Below are positions 63,238-64,000 of a stretch of DNA of 64,000 bases, one piece after another. The notes under the pieces were generated by a model. The model was not told the DNA's origin and searched no databases. It was given only the letters and a program-made list of their open reading frames with translations. A program made the translations under genes and the position numbers. This DNA comes from Torymus aiolomorphi (taxonomy: Eukaryota > Arthropoda > Insecta > Hymenoptera > Torymidae): positions 228,237,876-228,301,875 of the forward strand of contig CM070873.1 of assembly GCA_036365515.1 (NCBI GenBank). The letters run 5' to 3'. The stretch's first letter is position 1. Each line of letters opens with the position of its first letter.

Positions 63238-64000
63238 GTAACGCGACGTAACGCATACGGTATGCCATAATGTGGTAACGAGAGAGTCTCGGTAAATAAA
63301 TGTACGTACGTGCCGATCGAAAGCCGCTATATACGCGGCGCACACCATATAGCTCGTGGCAATCGCCGCGGTATAACCCAAAGTGTGCGTGCGTGTGTAC
63401 TCGATTATACTATGCGCGTGTACGCTTCCTGGGCCGCCGCCGCAGCCGCGGGCGTCTGATTTTTCACCTGATGGTGCCACGCGTGCGCAGTGAATCGGGA
63501 GATTTGTTCCCTAATGGCCATCTCGTCGACGCCGTCTGCGTAATGCTTCCCCGTTTTTTCTTCGCACGTAAATATTTTATGCGAGCGATTGCTATATTGC
63601 TATGTATGCACGCACAAACGAAAATGCGGATAGGTATATATGTAATGGCGAGCGAAGGCGCGAGATTGATAGTTCGTTACGGAGCAAAAACTTTCACTCC
63701 GCGAAGCGCGCGGGAAATATAATTGTCCGAGCGTTTTGGGATCGCGGATTCGTTGGTTCCGACGGAGATAAGTATCGTTTTCGCGCGGTTTTTGCGCAGT
63801 TTATTGGATCGGTATAATACAATAGCTGATGGCTACTTTGATCGTCGATAAAATTAATTTCGATTGCGTAAACCCGGCCGCCGATTTTATGTAGGTTAGA
63901 GATCGGTAGGGAGAGTAATTGTAGCGTCTGCGATGCCTTTAATGCTTTTTGTTGCCTGATGCTTGGAACTGCGCTCGCAAAAAGCTAATTATTACGAAAT
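62920..64000. promoter_or_regulatory. CpG island at the window edge
   Basis: CpG-rich with the TA/GT microsatellite, GCCGCCGCCGCAGCCGCG near 63433 and many overlapping frames. It continues past the window. Confidence 0.3.
63186..63236. repeat. Compound (TA)n(GT)n microsatellite
   Basis: About ten TA units pass directly into about fifteen GT units. Confidence 0.95.

Noticed and set aside
1..64000. tRNA, rRNA or CRISPR array
   Set aside because: No B-box-like GGTTCRANTCC with a matching acceptor stem was found, no rRNA signature, and no regularly spaced identical repeats with unique spacers.

Overview
This window is eukaryotic genomic DNA, almost certainly from an arthropod and most likely an insect. 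The support is one intron-split gene for a secreted, single-domain chitin-binding (peritrophin-A/CBM14) protein, arthropod-type TCAGT initiator motifs, and a background of AT-rich DNA interrupted by CpG-rich islands full of CGCG, GAGA and CA/GT runs. The undepleted CpG, the many TTAA-flanked inverted-repeat elements and the minisatellites would suit a hymenopteran such as a chalcid-like parasitoid wasp. That placement is inference, because no marker gene is present. There is no operon-like layout, no tRNA or rRNA gene and no CRISPR array. Nearly all long open frames are chance frames in CpG islands or frames opened by tandem or inverted repeats.

Layout. 1-7.9 kb: AT-rich DNA with CpG islands (about 0.9-1.3 and 2.4-3.3 kb) and a 1.44-kb foldback element (3472-4911). 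7.9-14.7 kb: a repeat-dense block. It holds a decayed Tc1/mariner-superfamily transposase on the minus strand (about 8035-8535), a 34-bp perfect palindrome with a 93-bp tandem repeat, a foldback at 9249-9979, a 1.07-kb minisatellite with a 14-bp unit (10729-11796), a G-rich minisatellite, an inverted repeat carrying five perfect TCAAGGTCA half-sites, and a compound foldback at 13039-14271. 14.7-18.5 kb: AT-rich with one island.

18.5-27.5 kb holds the only gene I can assemble with confidence. A CpG island with a possible core promoter near 20003 is followed by four coding exons: 21304-21375, 26935-27057, 27192-27293 and 27369-27446. They encode a 124-residue secreted CBM14 protein, and all three introns are phase 0. 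The 5.56-kb first coding intron contains two CpG islands, an almost exact 193-bp tandem duplication and a 604-bp TTAA-flanked MITE.

27.5-64 kb has no gene I can support. It alternates AT-rich spacers with many CpG/GAGA islands, which look like dispersed regulatory or promoter DNA around developmental genes or within a very long intron. One island (41.05-42.1 kb) ends in a plausible non-coding first exon with a good splice donor at 42101/42102, so a plus-strand gene may run out of the window to the right. Repeats here include a small palindromic element with a hammerhead-ribozyme-like core (37072-37263), two CACTGAG-ended MITEs (44861-45113, 52810-53043), a perfect 386-bp palindrome ending in TTAA (61794-62179), and a neighbouring TTAA element (62192-62764).

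I did not find an obviously new biological system. The most unusual items are the perfect TTAA palindrome and its TTAA cluster, the hammerhead-like motif in a foldback element, and the half-site-bearing repeat.
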